Part shown: positions 60,314 through 64,000 of the stretch, piece after piece | How positions within the stretch are numbered: the stretch's first letter is position 1 | Layout: each line of letters begins with the position of its first letter | DNA from: Azoarcus sp. PA01 | GTDB taxonomy: Bacteria > Pseudomonadota > Gammaproteobacteria > Burkholderiales > Rhodocyclaceae | Reading direction: 5' to 3' | DNA: 64,000 bases | NCBI GenBank assembly: GCA_001274695.2 | Contig: LARU01000004.1 | Span: 806,001-870,000 of the forward strand | The notes under the pieces: model-generated | Told to the model about the DNA's origin: nothing | Databases searched by the model: none | The model's input: only the letters and a program-made list of their open reading frames with translations | Translations under genes and position numbers: made by a program

Positions 60314-61747
60314 TTAGCGAGGCAGATGGAAAGTGGTGTCTTCCTGCACCGACACGGACGGATCGCCGCTCATGCCGACGTCGAAGACGATTTCGTGCGA
60401 ACCCGGCGCCGCCGATTCGGGCGGCACTCTCACCTGCACCGTCACGGATTCAGTCGATGCCGGAGCGATGTTCACCTGACGGACACCGTCGATGCGAATC
60501 CCGTCGAGGCCCGACACCGCGATGTCGAACATGCGAGGCGTTTCGAGCATGTTCATGATCTGCAGCTGGTAGACGTTCTCGATCAGGCCGCCTTCGACCT
60601 CGCGCGCGAGCGTTGCCCGATCGCGGATCACGTCCACCCGCAGGTCCGAACGCGTCGCCAGGCCCCACAGCAGCGCGATGCAAACGGACGTCAGGATCGC
60701 GCTGTAGATCAGCGTTCTCGGCCGCAGCAGGTGCGCGATGATCTCCTTTCGTCCCCAGTGCTGCTTGAGCGCATTGTCAGTGGAATAACGGATCAACCCG
60801 CGCGGATAGCCCATCCGGTCCATCACGTCGTCGCAGCCGTCGATGCACGCCGCGCAACCGATGCATTCGTACTGCAACCCCTCCCGGATGTCGATCCCGG
60901 TCGGGCACACCTGAACACAGATCCCGCAATCCACGCAGTCCCCCAACCCGGCCGAGCGCGGTGCGACGCCTTTCCGGCGCGAACCCCGCGGCTCACCGCG
61001 CTCCTGGTCATACGTGACGACGAGGGTGTCGGCATCGAACATCACGCCCTGAAAGCGCGCATACGGGCACATGTACTTGCAGACCTGCTCGCGCATCACG
61101 CCGGCAAAAAGGTAGGTGAAGCCGCCGTAGAACAGGATCCAGAACATTTCCCATGGTCCGAAACTCAGCGTCTTCGCCGCCTGGAGCAACTCGTCGAGCG
61201 GCGTGAAGTACGCGACCAGCGTGAAACCGGTCCACAGCGACAGCAGAATCCACGCGCCGTACTTCGCCGAGCGGACCGCGAGCTTTCGCGCGCCCAGCGG
61301 CGCGCTGTCCAGTTTCTTGCGCTTGAGATGATCCCCTTCGATCTTCTCCTCGATCCACATGAATATTTCGGTGTACACGGTCTGCGGACACGCGTACCCG
61401 CACCACAGCCGCCCCGCGATCGCGGTGAAGAAGAACAGCGCAAAAGCGGAGATGATCAGCAGGATCGCGAGATAGAACACGTCCTGCGGCCAGAACACCC
61501 AGCCGAAGATGTAGAACTTGCGCTCGGTCAGGTGAAACAGCACTGCCTGCCGGTCATTCCACGTGAGCCAGGGCAGGCCGTAATAGAGGATCTGCGTAAA
61601 CCACACGAGGATCCAGCGCCAGGTTGCGAAGCGGCCACTCACCGAACGCACGTGGAGTTTCTTCCGCGCGGCATAGAGTTCGTCGGACTCGGCGGCCGAT
61701 TTGTCACGCGGGGAAGGGAACTTCCGAAGAGGTATCGGGGCGGTCAT
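60314..61747 (-). CDS. ccoG: Cytochrome c oxidase accessory protein CcoG
   Basis: 477 residues. Five membrane segments, a double [4Fe-4S] ferredoxin domain, CVDCGICVQVCPTGIDIR and ECIGCAACIDGCDDVM (about residues 265-310), and a C-terminal Ig-like domain (about 380-477). WCGYACPQTVYTEIFMWIEE is a further signature. CcoG is a cupric reductase that supplies Cu(I) for cbb3 oxidase assembly. It is 83 bp downstream of ccoP. Confidence 0.95.
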   Translation of the reverse strand: MTAPIPLRKFPSPRDKSAAESDELYAARKKLHVRSVSGRFATWRWILVWFTQILYYGLPWLTWNDRQAVLFHLTERKFYIFGWVFWPQDVFYLAILLIISAFALFFFTAIAGRLWCGYACPQTVYTEIFMWIEEKIEGDHLKRKKLDSAPLGARKLAVRSAKYGAWILLSLWTGFTLVAYFTPLDELLQAAKTLSFGPWEMFWILFYGGFTYLFAGVMREQVCKYMCPYARFQGVMFDADTLVVTYDQERGEPRGSRRKGVAPRSAGLGDCVDCGICVQVCPTGIDIREGLQYECIGCAACIDGCDDVMDRMGYPRGLIRYSTDNALKQHWGRKEIIAHLLRPRTLIYSAILTSVCIALLWGLATRSDLRVDVIRDRATLAREVEGGLIENVYQLQIMNMLETPRMFDIAVSGLDGIRIDGVRQVNIAPASTESVTVQVRVPPESAAPGSHEIVFDVGMSGDPSVSVQEDTTFHLPR

Positions 61748-61788
61748 ATATCGCTATATCCGTAAATTCTAATTTCATGGGCTTGAAA

Positions 61789-61809
61789 TCCCCGGGTCGC
61801 CCCCGGGGA
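61789..61809 (-). terminator. GC-rich hairpin between ccoP and ccoG
   Basis: TCCCCGGG-N5-CCCGGGGA, 8 bp perfect arms in the 83 bp gap after ccoP. No T-run follows on the minus strand, so it may be an attenuator or an mRNA-end stabiliser that lowers ccoGH relative to ccoNOQP rather than a full terminator. Confidence 0.5.
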
Positions 61810-61830
61810 ATGACTGCTGCCCGAAACGGT

Positions 61831-62733
61831 TTACTGCGCCGGCTTGTTCGAGAGGCCGTAGACGTACGCCGTCAGCAGGTGCACTTTCGCCTCGCCGAGG
61901 AATTCGCCGAATCCCGGCATCCGGTTCATCCGGCCCTTCGTGACCGTTTCCATGATCGTCGCCTCCGACGAGCCGTACAGCCAGGCGTCGTCGGAAAGAT
62001 CAGGAGCGCCCATCGCCGGCGTCCCTTTCGCCTCGGCGCCGTGACAGGCCGCGCAGTTCTGCTGGAACAGCTCCGCACCGCGCTGCGCGCGCAGCGAGTC
62101 GTGCGCGAGGCCGGACAGCGAGCGCACGTAGTTCGCAACATCCTTCACGCCGCCGGCGCCGAGCGTCGGACCGAGAGGGGGCATCACGCCGATCCGCCCG
62201 GCGGTGACGGTGGCCTTGATCGTCTCCGGCTCCCCCCCCCAATGCCAAGCCTTGTCGGTGAGGTTCGGGAAACCTTTCGCACCGCGCGCATCCGAACCGT
62301 GGCACTGCGCGCAGTAGGTCACGAACAGCCGTTGCCCCATGCCGCGGGCCTCCGGGTCGGCCGCCACTGCGGCCACGTCCATGCCCTGGTACTTGGCGAA
62401 GATCGGCGCGTAGCGCTCTTCCGCCTTCCGGATTTCAGTTTCGTACTGCCCGACCGACGCCCAGCCGAGCACGCCCTTCGTGTTGCCGAATCCCGGATAC
62501 AGGATCAGATAGACCACCGCGAAAATCAGCGTCAGCCAGAACAGGTACAACCACCAGCGCGGCAGCGGGTTGTTGTATTCGGCGAGGTTTTCGTCCCAGA
62601 CGTGGCCGTGCAACTCGACCGGGCCGGTCTCGCGCTTGTTGTTCGACATCAGCACGAACAGGCAGAACAGCAGGCTCAGGGCCACCAGGCCCATCACATA
62701 CACGTTCCAGAAGCCGCTAACAAAGTCAGCCAT
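61831..62733 (-). CDS. ccoP: cbb3-type cytochrome oxidase subunit III (diheme)
   Basis: 300 residues. Two membrane segments at the N-terminus (about 8-27 and 57-78) and two cytochrome c domains with haem motifs CAQCH (about 140) and CAACH (about 228). Axial Met candidates lie in GVMPPLGPTL and NRMPGFGEFL. It passes electrons from the bc1 pathway to CcoO/CcoN. Four nucleotides separate it from ccoQ. Confidence 0.95.
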   Translation of the reverse strand: MADFVSGFWNVYVMGLVALSLLFCLFVLMSNNKRETGPVELHGHVWDENLAEYNNPLPRWWLYLFWLTLIFAVVYLILYPGFGNTKGVLGWASVGQYETEIRKAEERYAPIFAKYQGMDVAAVAADPEARGMGQRLFVTYCAQCHGSDARGAKGFPNLTDKAWHWGGEPETIKATVTAGRIGVMPPLGPTLGAGGVKDVANYVRSLSGLAHDSLRAQRGAELFQQNCAACHGAEAKGTPAMGAPDLSDDAWLYGSSEATIMETVTKGRMNRMPGFGEFLGEAKVHLLTAYVYGLSNKPAQ

Positions 62734-62736
62734 TTT

Positions 62737-62916
62737 TTATCCTTCCTTGGCTTGCCGGCCACCCTGCGGCGCCGGCTCGTCATCGTCGGTGAAGGGAAGC
62801 AGCGCCGCTTCATCGAATCCGGCCCGGGCCCGCTTGCTGTAAGCCCAGAAACAGATGCCCAGAAAGCAGGCCATGCCGAGTACGGTGATGAGGGAACGCA
62901 AATCGTTGATATCCAC
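62737..62916 (-). CDS. ccoQ: cbb3-type cytochrome oxidase subunit CcoQ
   Basis: 59 residues with one membrane helix (about 8-26, SLITVLGMACFLGICFWAYS) followed by a charged tail. The GTG at 62916 gives VDINDLRSLITVL, the usual CcoQ start, with AGGAG 7 nt upstream; a GTG 21 bp earlier would overlap ccoO. CcoQ stabilises the oxidase core with CcoP. Confidence 0.88.
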   Translation of the reverse strand: MDINDLRSLITVLGMACFLGICFWAYSKRARAGFDEAALLPFTDDDEPAPQGGRQAKEG

Positions 62917-62933
62917 GGCGCTTCTCCTGCTCG

Positions 62934-63572
62934 TCACTTGAAGTTCGAAAGCGCGGTACCCAGCCCCTGCAGGTACGCGATCAGCGCTTCCATCTCGGTC
63001 TTGCCTTCGAGCGCCGCCCGGGCCCCTGCGATTTCCTCATCGGAATACGGATGGCCGAGGGTGCGCAGCACCTGCATCTTCTGCTCGATGTCGTCCGTCG
63101 CGACCGGGCGTTCGAGCCACGGGAACGCGGGCATGTTCGACTCCGGAACGACGTCGCGCGGATTGTTGAGGTGCACCCGGTGCCACTCGTCAGAGTAGCG
63201 ACCACCGACGCGCTGCAGGTCCGGACCGGTCCGCTTCGAGCCCCACTGGAACGGCCGGTCGTAGATGAATTCGCCGGCGACCGAGTAGTGGCCGTAGCGT
63301 TCGGTCTCGGCGCGGAACGGGCGAATCATCTGCGAGTGGCAGTTGTAGCAGCCTTCGCGGACGTAGATGTCGCGACCGACGAGCCGGACCGGATCGTACG
63401 GCTTGACGTTCAGCGGGTTGCCCTGGCGATCGATCGGCATCGTCGTCGACTTCTGGAAGAACAGCGGGACGATCTCGACGAGGCCGCCGACGCTCACCGT
63501 CAGCAGCGTGAGCACGATCAGCCAGCCAACGCTGCGCTCGATGAAATCGTGATTCGATTTGGATTTGGCCAT
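62934..63572 (-). CDS. ccoO: cbb3-type cytochrome oxidase subunit II (monohaem)
   Basis: 212 residues. One N-terminal membrane helix (about 15-37) and a periplasmic cytochrome c domain with CYNCH at residues 75-79 ([20 protein letters not shown]). The axial Met is probably in [12 protein letters not shown]. Between ccoN and ccoQ, as in all cbb3 operons. Confidence 0.96.
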   Translation of the reverse strand: MAKSKSNHDFIERSVGWLIVLTLLTVSVGGLVEIVPLFFQKSTTMPIDRQGNPLNVKPYDPVRLVGRDIYVREGCYNCHSQMIRPFRAETERYGHYSVAGEFIYDRPFQWGSKRTGPDLQRVGGRYSDEWHRVHLNNPRDVVPESNMPAFPWLERPVATDDIEQKMQVLRTLGHPYSDEEIAGARAALEGKTEMEALIAYLQGLGTALSNFK

Positions 63573-63587
63573 GTCACGTTTCTCCGA

Positions 63588-64000
63588 TCAGGCGTGCGCA
63601 GCGGCGGGAAGCACGACGGGAGCGTCGTACGCGCGGTGGCCGGCCATCGTTTTGACCATGTTGTAGAACATGATGAGCATGCCGGTCAGGAAGAGCACGC
63701 CGCCTGCGAGGCGAATCGACCAGAACGGATAGCTCGCCTTGACGCTCTCGACGAACGAGTACGTAAGGGTGCCGTCCGGATTCGTCGCGCGCCACATCAG
63801 CCCCTGCATCACCCCGGCAATCCACATCGACGCGATGTACAGCACGATGCCGATCGTCGCGATCCAGAAGTGGGCGTTGATCAGGCCCGTCGAATACATC
63901 TCGGTGCGACCGTACATGCGCGGCAGGAGGTAATACATTGAGCCGATCGAGATCATCGCGACCCAGCCGAGCGCGCCCGAATGGACGTGGCCGACAGTCC
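63588..64000 (-). CDS. ccoN: cbb3-type cytochrome oxidase subunit I, C-terminal part (gene runs off the right edge)
   Basis: About 136 C-terminal residues are in view. The segment starts [20 protein letters not shown], which carries the conserved HVH haem ligand region of CcoN, and continues through three further helices to VVLPAAAHA. Two thirds of the protein, with the copper and haem ligands of earlier helices, is outside. It leads the ccoNOQP operon; its promoter, probably FNR-controlled, is not in the window. Confidence 0.95.
   Translation of the reverse strand, partial: TVGHVHSGALGWVAMISIGSMYYLLPRMYGRTEMYSTGLINAHFWIATIGIVLYIASMWIAGVMQGLMWRATNPDGTLTYSFVESVKASYPFWSIRLAGGVLFLTGMLIMFYNMVKTMAGHRAYDAPVVLPAAAHA

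Noticed and set aside
1..64000. CRISPR arrays, tRNA or rRNA genes, prophage or complete insertion sequences
   Set aside because: No regularly spaced repeats, cloverleaf-like genes, transposase motifs or phage genes were recognised by eye on either strand.

Overview
The window is a contiguous, gene-dense, GC-rich stretch of bacterial chromosome. Gene content points to a denitrifying betaproteobacterium of the Aromatoleum/Azoarcus/Thauera type (Rhodocyclales): a cbb3 oxidase cluster, FNR and DNR-type regulators, NnrS, anaerobic HemN, a class I PHA synthase and a quinohemoprotein amine dehydrogenase (QHNDH) locus. The assignment is inferred from gene content only. No rRNA, tRNA, CRISPR array or intact insertion sequence was recognised.

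Layout. 0-22.7 kb is mostly housekeeping: divergent aconitases acnB (cut by the window edge) and acnA, a YchJ-like protein, a K+ channel, an S4 RNA-binding protein, an Ap4A phosphorylase-like protein, TrmB-like methyltransferase, rpmE, a GT39-like membrane protein with pgi, orn, an M48 protease, rsgA, a thiolase, a CobD/CbiB-family protein, a DUF3365 haem protein and a divergent FtsH-like protease. At 23.1-23.3 kb a thioredoxin-like gene survives only as its 3' part. It abuts a run of thirteen same-strand genes (39.5 to 23.3 kb, minus strand), read divergently from an AraC-family regulator at 40.2 kb. 41.4-46.3 kb holds an App1-type phosphatase, a GH13 enzyme and a glycogen-debranching-type enzyme. 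A cobalamin riboswitch then precedes tonB. 47.5-53.7 kb holds copper handling (copper chaperone, CopA, MerR-family regulator), a SafE-like protein, hemN and fnr. 53.7-59.5 kb holds hemerythrin, SirB2, nnrS, dnr, phaC and a universal stress protein. 59.5-64 kb is the cbb3 oxidase cluster ccoN(partial)-O-Q-P-G-H.

The thirteen-gene run is the most interesting part. In transcription order it encodes DUF1329, DUF1302, an RND/MMPL transporter, a YCF48-like protein, a TerB-like protein, and then QHNDH alpha (diheme), the radical SAM enzyme QhpD, the gamma subunit QhpC, beta QhpB, the ABC exporter QhpF, the subtilisin-like protease QhpE, and two U32-family proteins. The flavin monooxygenase QhpG, which hydroxylates the gamma-subunit tryptophan on the way to the CTQ cofactor in studied systems, is not in the window. 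In its place are two U32 proteins whose cysteine patterns resemble UbiU and UbiV, which catalyse oxygen-independent hydroxylation. The main hypothesis is that this locus encodes an oxygen-independent CTQ maturation route, suited to an anaerobic denitrifier. The operon also ties the amine dehydrogenase to an outer-membrane/RND transport module.

Oxygen control runs through the right half. FNR-type palindromes lie between hemN and fnr and between phaC and the stress-protein gene, where the site sits about 61.5 bp upstream of the predicted start of transcription.
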